From: an uncultured Bacteroidota bacterium
GTDB taxonomy: Bacteria > Bacteroidota > Bacteroidia > B-17B0 > Aurantibacillaceae
Assembly (NCBI GenBank): GCA_937868675.1
Contig: CALMNJ010000026.1
Location: 1-5,127 of the forward strand
Length of the DNA stretch: 5,127 nucleotides
Reading direction: 5' to 3'
Made by a program: the position numbers and the translations under genes. Of this stretch, positions 1-5,127 are shown piece by piece. The notes beneath the pieces were generated by a model. It was not told where the DNA came from and did no database searches. It was given only the letters and a program-made list of their open reading frames with translations. Within the stretch, counting starts at the first letter, position 1; the number at the start of each line of letters is the position of its first letter.

Positions 1-713
1 GCGGTGTTGGGGTCTATCTTGGGCAGTTCATCCAGCACGAGGATATAACCCTTGCTCCATGCTTCGATTAATTTCCCTTCCACATAACCGTCCATTGTCT
101 GGCCGCCGATAATCTCGGTGGGGCTTGTCCATTGGGAGCAGTTGATGGTAATGTGTGGCCTGCCTAAAGCGAGCTTGGCGACAAGGTTCTCGGCCATGTA
201 TGTTTTGCCGGTGCCAGCGCCACCAACTAAAAACACGTTGTTGCCCAGCATCACATCGTCCACCACCATCTGAAAGGAGGCGATTTTCGGCTGCTTAAAT
301 TCCCCGGTTTTTACTTTGGGTAATTCGTAGCGAATGAGGAGGGTTTTTTGACTGAGTAGTCGGTGTAAATCTGCATCCAGGTCATTCATTCCCACTTTAC
401 CCTGTATGCCTGTACCCGTTGAGTTTTTGAGGGCCATGAACAGGTTTTGAAATTCCTGCTCCAATTCATTGGGCTGTCCATTGCGGGTTGTTGCGCTGCT
501 TGTTTTAGCGGGGCTTTTTTTCACAGGCGGGTTTGCCTCTGATTCATCTTCTGCTTCAATTTCCAACTGTTCGGCCAGTAGCTTATCCATTTGAAGGGCA
601 GTTTCATTCAACATGGTGAAGTTTTGACTTAGCTGCTTAATCATGTTAAAACGTTTAACAGTCGAAGCATCCTGTCTGGCGATTATCTTTTCGTATGCTT
701 GTGTTTTGTACAT
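1..713 (-). CDS. AAA+ ATPase, CobS/MoxR-like (AAA_5 type), C-terminus cut by window edge
   Basis: The first 237 residues of an AAA+ ATPase are visible; the gene runs off at position 1. Residues 1-50 are helical and probably coiled coil. Residues 50-80 are a low-complexity linker rich in E, then P, K, S and T. The ATPase core starts near residue 135. Walker A is GGAGTGKT (164-171), a MoxR/CobS-like segment INCSQWTSPTEIIGG follows at 190-204, and Walker B is ILVLDE (224-229), followed by LPKIDPNT. Sensor 1, the arginine finger and sensor 2 would lie outside the window. This family remodels protein complexes and usually works with a von Willebrand A protein; phage genomes often carry such CobS-like ATPases. 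ATG at 711-713 is the first start after the methyltransferase stop, 6 bases away, with no clear Shine-Dalgarno, so the two genes are probably co-transcribed. The ATPase call is firm. The CobS/MoxR sub-family rests on motif style, and the substrate is unknown. Confidence 0.93.
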   Translation of the reverse strand, partial: MYKTQAYEKIIARQDASTVKRFNMIKQLSQNFTMLNETALQMDKLLAEQLEIEAEDESEANPPVKKSPAKTSSATTRNGQPNELEQEFQNLFMALKNSTGTGIQGKVGMNDLDADLHRLLSQKTLLIRYELPKVKTGEFKQPKIASFQMVVDDVMLGNNVFLVGGAGTGKTYMAENLVAKLALGRPHITINCSQWTSPTEIIGGQTMDGYVEGKLIEAWSKGYILVLDELPKIDPNT

Positions 714-719
714 GGTCGT

Positions 720-2726
720 TTAATGATAGTTTAATCTTTCCCGGCTGTCCTTAATCAGCCATGCTTTGCGGCGTAACTCCCTGAGCTTGCCGGGGTCAAT
801 GGAGCCGGTGCCTTCAAGTCCTTTGTTCTTTCTTAGCCTGCTTTGTTCAACCCTCATTCTTAATAATTCAAGTTCTGCCCGCGCCTGCAATTCAAGTTCA
901 GCCTCGGCCTGCAAAGCCTTCATTTCCGGCTGTTCTTCATCCCCTTCAGTTTCTTCTTCAGTTTCTTCCTCTTCCGATCCGGGGTGTTGGATTTTTTTAG
1001 TGGCTTGTTTTTGGTGGCGATGCTGTTTAACCGGGTTTCTTGTTTCTGAACGCACTGTGTCCGGTTCCTCGTCCCGGTCTTCATTTGGCCCGATTGGGCG
1101 GCCATTTTGATTAATGGCGACAATTCTGATGGCTACGCCTGTTGATTTGAAACCGCCTTTAAATGCGTCTTTTATGGTGGCACTGACAAATGCGTTTTTT
1201 TCTTCTAACAATTCCTGAAATGCTTTGTCTTTTTTGAACTGACGGAAAAAAACACCTTCGCTCATGATGGCAACAAGCCTGCCACCGGGCTTTAAAAGAC
1301 TGAGCGCGTGGGTAACATGGTCAATGTCCTGCCCGTTTTCAAAGGGCGGGTTCATGATGATTTTGTCGTATTTCTCGGAGGTGAGAGAGAGAAAATCGGT
1401 AGCCACCAGTTTGTAACCTTTAAGCTCCAGTAACTCCCTGAGTTTATAATTTACCTCACAGGCGGATAGTTTGGAAGTGTCCCCGTTAAGGTAAGTTGTA
1501 ATGGCATCCAGTATGTCGCCTTTGCCTGCTGATGGCTCCAAAATGGAATCCTGATGTTTTATTTCAGCAAGGCTGATTAGCTGCTCTACTAATTCTTTCG
1601 GAGTGGGGAAAAAACCTGGAATTTTGGAGCCGGCAATCTCAATGAGCAGTTCGTTTATTCTGTTTTCGTTTGCCCTTTGCTCACGAACAGCACTTGCAGG
1701 AAAGCGTTGTATCAGTTCTTCTTGCTGAACACTTGCAAGGCTCCAGTCAAAAACACTTTTAATATTTAATTTTTCAAGCCCTGCCCTCCTGCTATCGAAG
1801 TGCCGCTGTATGGCTTGCTCTGACCAGCCTTCTTTCCTGACACGGGAATATAACAATACCAGTTCAGCTTCGTTTTTGGATTTAATTTGAATTAAGCGTT
1901 CAAATCCTACCATTGCCCCGGCGCTATGGGCTGCTGAAAGTGCATAGAGGAAATCCTGAGTTTCCCGCAATTGCAATCCTTCCCGCCGCATTCCCGATGC
2001 AATTCTTAAACGTCTTGCGGTGGCTCTTTGCCTTGATATTGCAGGGTTGAGTTTGTTGTTAATTTCCTTTTGCATCCCATCGGCAAGGCGGCGAAGTTTC
2101 AGAGCAAGGTCGTGGTCGGCTTTGTTTTTGGGAGCGGAGGCAGGCTGTTCTTCTTCCGGTTTTTCCTTAGACGGTTCTGATCCGGTTGTAATTTCCTTAT
2201 TGTAGTATTTTTTGAAGGACAGTTCGCCTTGTGCGATCAGGGCAGATACCTTGCCGGCCTTTTCCAGTTTGAACTTATTGTAATAGAATTGCGGTGGCTC
2301 CCCGTGAATCATAAACTCTGTCCAGTCCCTTAGTCCTGCATATTCTTTCAGGCTTCGTACCCGTGCCCAGAAATTGAGCTTTTCATATTGGGTGTTGTCC
2401 GCTTCGATTTCATTTTCGTTGAAGTAGTTGACCAGCTCCCGTGTTTTGGCATTGTCCCATGCGTACCACATTTGCTGTTTTTCCGAAAATTTGAAGCCGT
2501 GCTGTTTGAGCATTTCACGAATAGCCAAAGTGGGCCGCGCCGTACCGAAACGGATTTCGATTCCATCCGGGGCCTTTCTCCCGTTGGGATAAGTCCGGTT
2601 GGAATTGAAGATGATTTCGGGTTTCATCAGAATGATTTCACCCAAACCATCCAGGTTCCGGCAGGCGTGGCAGCACTGGCAGTTGCCCGCACATCCTAAA
2701 TATGTTTCAGGCTGGCTCACGTTCAA
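720..2726 (-). CDS. Multidomain N6-adenine DNA methyltransferase (phage type)
   Basis: A 668-residue protein expected to transfer a methyl group from S-adenosylmethionine to adenine in DNA. Methyltransferase motifs run in the order X, I, IV: FFPTP (372-376), LEPSAGKGDIL (396-406), acidic residue in ACEVN (E424), ATDF (442-445), catalytic NPPF (459-462), then LLKPGGRLVAIMSEG (477-491). There are several extra parts. A cysteine cluster lies at 12-22. Residues 54-102 (GIEIRF, then GFKFSEKQQMWYAW) resemble a small domain common in mobile-element proteins. A helical region lies at 205-365, rich in R and K, similar in style to one seen in large phage methyltransferase proteins. The tail has an acidic run (584-598) followed by a probable coiled coil (600-633). 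No separate target-recognition domain is obvious and no restriction enzyme lies beside it, so it looks like an orphan enzyme. The start is TTG overlapping the stop of the gene before; GTG at codon 3 and ATG at codon 34 are alternatives. Confidence 0.9.
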   Translation of the reverse strand: MNVSQPETYLGCAGNCQCCHACRNLDGLGEIILMKPEIIFNSNRTYPNGRKAPDGIEIRFGTARPTLAIREMLKQHGFKFSEKQQMWYAWDNAKTRELVNYFNENEIEADNTQYEKLNFWARVRSLKEYAGLRDWTEFMIHGEPPQFYYNKFKLEKAGKVSALIAQGELSFKKYYNKEITTGSEPSKEKPEEEQPASAPKNKADHDLALKLRRLADGMQKEINNKLNPAISRQRATARRLRIASGMRREGLQLRETQDFLYALSAAHSAGAMVGFERLIQIKSKNEAELVLLYSRVRKEGWSEQAIQRHFDSRRAGLEKLNIKSVFDWSLASVQQEELIQRFPASAVREQRANENRINELLIEIAGSKIPGFFPTPKELVEQLISLAEIKHQDSILEPSAGKGDILDAITTYLNGDTSKLSACEVNYKLRELLELKGYKLVATDFLSLTSEKYDKIIMNPPFENGQDIDHVTHALSLLKPGGRLVAIMSEGVFFRQFKKDKAFQELLEEKNAFVSATIKDAFKGGFKSTGVAIRIVAINQNGRPIGPNEDRDEEPDTVRSETRNPVKQHRHQKQATKKIQHPGSEEEETEEETEGDEEQPEMKALQAEAELELQARAELELLRMRVEQSRLRKNKGLEGTGSIDPGKLRELRRKAWLIKDSRERLNYH
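945..968. repeat. Two tandem 12-bp copies inside the methyltransferase acidic tail
   Basis: The 12-mer TTCAGTTTCTTC occurs twice head to tail (945-956 and 957-968), inside a longer pyrimidine-rich stretch of the plus strand (about 933-976). On the coding strand it gives the EEET/EEETE part of the acidic run. It is probably a slippage-prone low-complexity segment of a disordered linker and not a regulatory site. Confidence 0.6.
2723..2726 (-). promoter_or_regulatory. TTGA stop/start overlap coupling the basic protein to the methyltransferase
   Basis: On the minus strand the sequence GATTGAACGTGAGC contains the TGA stop of the basic protein and, overlapping it by 4 bases counted from the first T, a TTG that opens the methyltransferase frame. 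This is the layout expected for translational re-initiation. It supports TTG over the downstream ATG at 2625-2627, which would drop the cysteine cluster and leave a gap of about 95 bases. GTG at 2718-2720 is also possible. Confidence 0.5.
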
Positions 2727-2992
2727 TCAATGATGCGTTTGCCTTTTTTGCGCTGGTAAGCGAGGATGGCCTGCTGCAATTTTTTAGGCAGTTTACGTTT
2801 TTGTTTGTCTGTGAGCTTAAAGGTTCCGGGAGGCCCGTTGAGGCATCCTTTTTTGAGGCGTTTGCGTTTTTCGGCTTTTCCTTCGCTGCTGAGGGTTCTC
2901 CCGGCTGAGGAACTGCTGCGGGTAGATAGGAGGTGTCCGGCCATACTGATTTTGAAGGGCGGTCTGCATTGGACTTTTTTTCGATTTGCCAT
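2723..2992 (-). CDS. Small, strongly basic protein of unknown function
   Basis: An 89-residue protein with 26 Lys/Arg against 4 Asp/Glu, so its predicted pI is very high. The N-terminal half is rich in Ser and Arg and looks disordered. Residues 39-48 are a K/R cluster. The C-terminal part (57-86) looks folded and helical, with TFKLTDKQKRKLPKKLQQAI followed by AYQRKKGKR. No family was recognised. The charge suggests binding to DNA, RNA or an acidic partner, which is inference only. The ATG at 2990-2992 follows an A/T-rich leader (AATAAAATAAAATCAAA) typical of Bacteroidota genes without a strong Shine-Dalgarno. Its TGA stop overlaps the TTG start of the methyltransferase, so the two may be translationally coupled. 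That makes a methyltransferase accessory or DNA-binding partner a reasonable guess. It could be disputed as a gene because it is short and compositionally biased. Confidence 0.7.
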   Translation of the reverse strand: MANRKKVQCRPPFKISMAGHLLSTRSSSSAGRTLSSEGKAEKRKRLKKGCLNGPPGTFKLTDKQKRKLPKKLQQAILAYQRKKGKRIID

Positions 2993-3034
2993 TTTGATTT
3001 TATTTTATTGGTTAGTGTTTGGAACGGAGCGTTA
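2993..3034 (-). other. 42-base gap and A/T-rich leader before the basic-protein gene
   Basis: This is the longest non-coding stretch in the window. Read on the minus strand it begins CGCTCCGTTCC soon after the fibre-gene stop and ends in an A/T-rich leader running into the ATG. I see no convincing hairpin with a T-run (terminator), and no match to the Bacteroidota promoter element TAnnTTTG. It is best read as a ribosome-loading leader inside an operon. Confidence 0.5.
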
Positions 3035-3859
3035 TCAGATGTAGGTCAGGCTTTCCCGGTTATCAAAGGAGTTGTTGAAGTTTCTGTTACCGTTGGCCCA
3101 CTGGTAATACTTCATTCCGTCGTTATTTGAAATGCGTCGTATAGCCCAGGTATTGGCGCTTGTGAGCGTGCCGGGGTCGGCGTATCCCTCATAAACAACA
3201 TTGGGATTTGTTTCGTCAACAAGAATAGGCGAGTAAAATATCTTGTCGTCAATACTGCCTACTTTGGTTCGGATGGCCGATGTGGAACTATCAATGCTGG
3301 TTACTTTGCCATTGATGGAACTTGTGTTGGTATCAATGCTGTTGACTTTGGTACTGATGCTGGAGGTGTTGCTGTCAATGCTGGTTACTTTTGTGCTGAT
3401 GGCGGCAGCGCTGGCATCAATGCTGTTGACCTTGCTGCTGATGGCGGTGCTGCTTGCGTCAATGCTGTTGACTTTAGTGCTGATGTTGGTCGTGCTGCTG
3501 TCAATACTGTTAACCTTGCTACTGATGGCGCTGGTGGTACTGTCAATGCTGCTGAGTTTGGTAATCTGCGTATCCTGCTTGGCCTCGGTAGCGCCCCCGG
3601 AAGTGGAGCCTGAGCCAACGGAGTTAGCCATCATGTCGTTAATCTGGTCTCGCAAATCGCCGGCATTGATAGCAGTGGGGGAGCTTACATCGCCGTAGTC
3701 AATAAAAACAGCATCGAGGGCATCTTTCCCCATGTCAATCTTGATCTTGTTGTTTTTGGTCACGGATACCTCCTTGATCTGGTTTTTCATCAGGTTGCGT
3801 ATCGTGGTGCCGTTATCCACTTTGATACTGGCACCGTTGTTGGTGATGGTAGTTGCCAT
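3035..3859 (-). CDS. Phage fibre-like structural protein with seven 14-residue repeats
   Basis: A 274-residue protein in three parts. Residues 1-80 form an N-terminal region with short strand-like stretches (ITNNGASIKV, then EVSVTKNNKIKI), which could be the attachment end. After a Gly/Ser linker (81-90) comes ATEAKQDTQITKLSSID (90-106), a sequence style seen often in phage tail and virion proteins. Residues 105-202 are seven 14-residue repeats of the form ID-x3-S-x-I-x2-KV-x-S. Residues 203-274 are a compact end module with GYADPGT, TWAIRRI, QWANGNRNFNN and DNRESLTY. This last module resembles one found at the end of many phage proteins of unknown function. There is no signal peptide or membrane segment, which fits a virion part assembled in the cytoplasm. 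ATG at 3857-3859 lies 4 bases after the stop of the preceding small membrane gene. Fibre or stalk is likely; tail rather than other virion location is not proven. Confidence 0.8.
   Translation of the reverse strand: MATTITNNGASIKVDNGTTIRNLMKNQIKEVSVTKNNKIKIDMGKDALDAVFIDYGDVSSPTAINAGDLRDQINDMMANSVGSGSTSGGATEAKQDTQITKLSSIDSTTSAISSKVNSIDSSTTNISTKVNSIDASSTAISSKVNSIDASAAAISTKVTSIDSNTSSISTKVNSIDTNTSSINGKVTSIDSSTSAIRTKVGSIDDKIFYSPILVDETNPNVVYEGYADPGTLTSANTWAIRRISNNDGMKYYQWANGNRNFNNSFDNRESLTYI
3254..3547 (-). repeat. Seven tandem 42-bp units encoding 14-residue coiled-coil repeats
   Basis: Units in transcription order are 3506-3547, 3464-3505, 3422-3463, 3380-3421, 3338-3379, 3296-3337 and 3254-3295, with no insertions or deletions between them. 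Each encodes a variant of IDSSTSAISTKVNS. Ile at position 1, Ile at 8 (Val/Ile type core), Val at 12 and Ile of the next unit give 4-3 spacing; position 5, mostly Thr, would be a polar core residue. This fits two heptads per unit in a parallel, probably trimeric coiled coil, with Ser/Thr/Asn on the outside. Unit identity is high but codons vary, so the array is not freshly duplicated throughout. Confidence 0.9.
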
Positions 3860-3863
3860 AGTG

Positions 3864-4034
3864 TTATTTTGATTCTTTGATAAGTAGTTTTGCTATCATT
3901 TCTCCCAGCCATGCCCCTACGAAGCCGCCGATCATGGTGTAAGGCACTACGTCTTTTTCATGAGTTTTTCCGTAGTAGTATGCCACAAGGGAGGTGGCCA
4001 GAGTGAAGGTGGAAACAAGGATTCTCTCTTTCAT
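3864..4034 (-). CDS. 56-residue protein with two membrane helices, holin-like in size
   Basis: A short gene that starts at ATG 4032-4034, two bases after the stop of the 220-residue gene, and stops at TAA 3864-3866, four bases before the fibre gene. Residues 4-21 (RILVSTFTLATSLVAYYY) form one hydrophobic segment. A short polar loop GKTHEKD (22-28) follows, then a second segment at about 29-51 with IGGFVGAWLG, a glycine-rich helix-packing pattern. The C-terminus is charged (KESK). No family was recognised. Small two-helix proteins with a charged tail in phage operons are often holins, which open the inner membrane at lysis. Here that is a guess from size and topology, and it could equally be an envelope accessory. 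Tight spacing on both sides argues that it is a real gene. Confidence 0.75.
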   Translation of the reverse strand: MKERILVSTFTLATSLVAYYYGKTHEKDVVPYTMIGGFVGAWLGEMIAKLLIKESK

Positions 4035-4036
4035 GT

Positions 4037-4699
4037 TCAATGCAGATTTGTATGGATGAGCGTGGCGGTTGTTAAACCTGATAAAACCAGCAAAGCGCCT
4101 TTAAGGACTTTGTTCTGTCGTGCTTTCCGGGTCTGCTGCTTCAGGGCGGTTTGCAGGCTGTTCTCAAGCGCTTTGTTCTGTAAGTCCTGTTCGGTGAACA
4201 GGTCTTTCCATTGGCCCTCTATCAGTCCGTGTATCTTAATGGTGCTGTCACGGTTCTGTATGCTTTCTTCCAGTCTGATGATGGTGGCATCACAAGCCGA
4301 ATCAGCTTTTTCATTAAAGAATAGGATCGAATCAATGACAGGCAGGATGGTTATGTTTGGTAAGGGGGTAGGGTCTGATTTAGGCTCAGTGAACCGGTGC
4401 CGGACTTCAAGAGCCAGGTCTGCGGATTTTTGCCGGTAAGCCCTTAACAGGTTCCGGTTAATGGTAAGGCTGAAATTCAGGCTATCCCTGCTTTGTGAGA
4501 GTTGCTGCAATTTGTAACTGTACTCATCAATGAGTTGCAGCTTCTCGGTTTTTTCTTTACGATAGAGGTGCAGGTAGGTTGTGTCCTGAACTGTTTTGTC
4601 CGATAGGGGTTCTGAAACACGCCTGTTGCAATAAGTGAGCAGATTGGTGCCAATGAGCAGCAGGATAATAACGGAGGTGATGATGTTGCTTGTTTTCAT
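4037..4699 (-). CDS. Coiled-coil membrane protein with a hydrophobic segment at each end
   Basis: A 220-residue protein of unknown family. A membrane anchor lies at residues 6-22 (IITSVIILLLIGTNLLT). It is followed by a long polar, mostly helical body: probable coiled coil at 45-100, a Pro-rich break at 104-120 (PKSDPTPLPN), and a second helical region at 128-198 with repeated charged and Gln-rich heptads (for example LEESIQNRDSTI). A second hydrophobic segment lies at 198-215 (VLKGALLVLSGLTTATLI), just before the C-terminus. The first part, an N-terminal anchor plus periplasmic coiled coil, is like Rz-type i-spanins, but those normally lack a C-terminal membrane helix, so the match is incomplete. 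Cys24 follows the anchor (LTYC), but Tyr before the Cys makes a lipobox unlikely. It lies 18 bases after the 73-residue gene and 2 bases before the 56-residue gene. Confidence 0.8.
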   Translation of the reverse strand: MKTSNIITSVIILLLIGTNLLTYCNRRVSEPLSDKTVQDTTYLHLYRKEKTEKLQLIDEYSYKLQQLSQSRDSLNFSLTINRNLLRAYRQKSADLALEVRHRFTEPKSDPTPLPNITILPVIDSILFFNEKADSACDATIIRLEESIQNRDSTIKIHGLIEGQWKDLFTEQDLQNKALENSLQTALKQQTRKARQNKVLKGALLVLSGLTTATLIHTNLH

Positions 4700-4717
4700 A
4701 ACTGTATTGTGTTTGGT

Positions 4718-4939
4718 TTATTGGTTGTGTTTGTCGTTTGGAACCTCCGGCTTAATGGCGCTTTCAATTCTTAGCGGAGAGGTTTTAATGGAGTGGATGC
4801 TGTCAATGGGGACAACCTTACTGACAGGTGTTGGGCGAGGCGAGATGGCTTTCGCAAACTCCAACTCGGCATAGAAGATAAGTCCGGTGATGAGCAGGCA
4901 GGAGCTAACGAAAATGGTTTGAATTGTTTTTGCTTTCAT
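4718..4939 (-). CDS. 73-residue protein with N-terminal signal anchor
   Basis: I start this at ATG 4937-4939, four bases after the stop of the upstream gene. An in-frame ATG further upstream (4976-4978) would add 13 residues and overlap that gene by 35 bases. The protein has a short basic N-terminus (MKAK) and one hydrophobic segment at about 5-25 (IQTIFVSSCLLITGLIFYAE). A Pro-, Ser- and Ile-rich polar tail follows, without Trp and with few acidic residues (VVPIDSIHSIKTSPLRIES at 41-59). The hydrophobic stretch could be an uncleaved anchor or a signal peptide with cleavage near FAKA (28-31), which would place the tail in the periplasm. No family was recognised. Position and spacing put it in the same membrane cassette as its neighbours. 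Confidence 0.7.
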   Translation of the reverse strand: MKAKTIQTIFVSSCLLITGLIFYAELEFAKAISPRPTPVSKVVPIDSIHSIKTSPLRIESAIKPEVPNDKHNQ

Positions 4940-4943
4940 GATA

Positions 4944-5127
4944 TTATTTTTGAGGGTTGTTATCCGGCTTTTTCTCAATGCTGTATCCGAAGCAGCCGGT
5001 GGCGATCAGGCTGACTACGGAGTAAAACATAAATTCAGGAGTGCTTAGTCCGAAAAACAGTTGCGCTATCCAGCTTGTGACAATCAGAAGCAGACAGATG
5101 GCTATTACCACTTCGCGCAGACTGTAA
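4944..5127 (-). CDS. Two-helix membrane protein, N-terminus cut by window edge
   Basis: The last 60 residues plus TAA stop (4944-4946) of an open frame that continues past the right edge, with no start codon before it. Hydrophobic segments lie at visible residues 5-25 (EVVIAICLLLIVTSWIAQLF) and 32-50 (FMFYSVVSLIATGCFGYSI). They are joined by a short loop, GLSTPEF, and followed by a polar charged tail, EKKPDNNPQK. The hairpin plus charged cytoplasmic-style tail resembles many phage holins and small envelope proteins, but no family was recognised and the N-terminus is missing. It ends four bases before the next gene, in the same tight style as the rest of the operon. An alternative reading is the end of a larger membrane protein. 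Confidence 0.7.
   Translation of the reverse strand, partial: YSLREVVIAICLLLIVTSWIAQLFFGLSTPEFMFYSVVSLIATGCFGYSIEKKPDNNPQK

Noticed and set aside
766..1110. Plus-strand open frame of 114 codons, Ser-rich
   Set aside because: It is antisense to the acidic, low-complexity methyltransferase tail. The Ser runs are the complement of Glu-rich codons.
920..1123. Minus-strand open frame of 67 codons, Lys-rich
   Set aside because: It is the shifted frame of the methyltransferase tail. Glu codons read one base off become Lys/Arg codons, which explains its composition. No independent start context is visible.
1..2726. A complete restriction-modification or BREX/DISARM-type defence system
   Set aside because: A methyltransferase and an ATPase are present, but no nuclease, helicase, PglZ or other defence signature is visible, and the neighbours are virion- or membrane-like genes.
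2388..2908. Plus-strand open frames opposite the methyltransferase N-terminus and the basic gene
   Set aside because: They overlap each other and well-supported minus-strand genes, have no domain signal, and would be against the direction of every other gene.
3035..3110. Asn-rich end of the fibre as a diversity-generating retroelement variable region
   Set aside because: There is no template repeat or reverse transcriptase in the window. The Asn-rich WANGNRNFNN pattern also matches a common conserved phage end module and so is not evidence of hypervariation.
3243..3698. Plus-strand open frame of 151 codons rich in Leu, Met and Val, looking like a membrane protein
   Set aside because: It lies antisense to the 42-bp repeat array. 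The periodic repeat keeps the opposite strand free of stops and yields a false hydrophobic repeat protein. The minus-strand frame has recognisable phage sequence at both ends.
4625..4632. Lipoprotein signal at Cys24 of the 220-residue protein
   Set aside because: The residue before Cys is Tyr, which does not fit a lipobox small residue, and the hydrophobic stretch runs almost up to it like a plain anchor.
4940..4978. Longer 86-codon version of the signal-anchor gene starting at 4978
   Set aside because: It would overlap the preceding membrane gene by 35 bases and place a polar basic stretch before the anchor. The ATG at 4937-4939 gives a 4-base gap like its neighbours.

Overview
The window reads as part of one tightly packed, single-direction operon. 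All eight supported genes lie on the minus strand, so transcription runs from the right edge to the left edge and leaves the window at both ends. Gaps between genes are 2-42 bases, with one 4-base overlap. No tRNA, rRNA, CRISPR array, transposase, promoter or terminator was recognised. The gene content looks viral: a repeat-rich fibre-like protein, an adenine methyltransferase with extra domains, a CobS/MoxR-like AAA+ ATPase and several very small membrane proteins. A phage or prophage is the best reading. The host is probably a member of the Bacteroidota, because starts are preceded by A/T-rich leaders rather than strong Shine-Dalgarno sequences, GC content is moderate and the protein style fits. 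The host call is an inference and no marker gene proves it.

In transcription order (right to left), the first block (5127 to 3864) holds four small membrane proteins. They are a two-helix protein cut by the right edge, a 73-residue signal-anchor protein, a 220-residue coiled-coil protein with hydrophobic segments at both ends, and a 56-residue protein with two helices. Size and topology suggest a holin/spanin-like lysis or envelope cassette, but no family could be identified.

The second block (3859 to 3035) is a 274-residue fibre-like protein. It has seven consecutive 14-residue repeats that fit a coiled-coil stalk, and a C-terminal module of a type common in phage proteins of unknown function.

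The third block (2992 to 1) is DNA- and ATP-related. It contains an 89-residue very basic protein, a 668-residue multidomain N6-adenine methyltransferase that starts at a TTG overlapping the previous stop, and a CobS/MoxR-like AAA+ ATPase cut by the left edge. In phages and bacteria such ATPases are usually paired with a von Willebrand A (CobT-like) partner, which could lie just beyond position 1. Coupling of structural, envelope, methylation and ATPase genes in one transcript is the most notable feature. The joint role is unknown.
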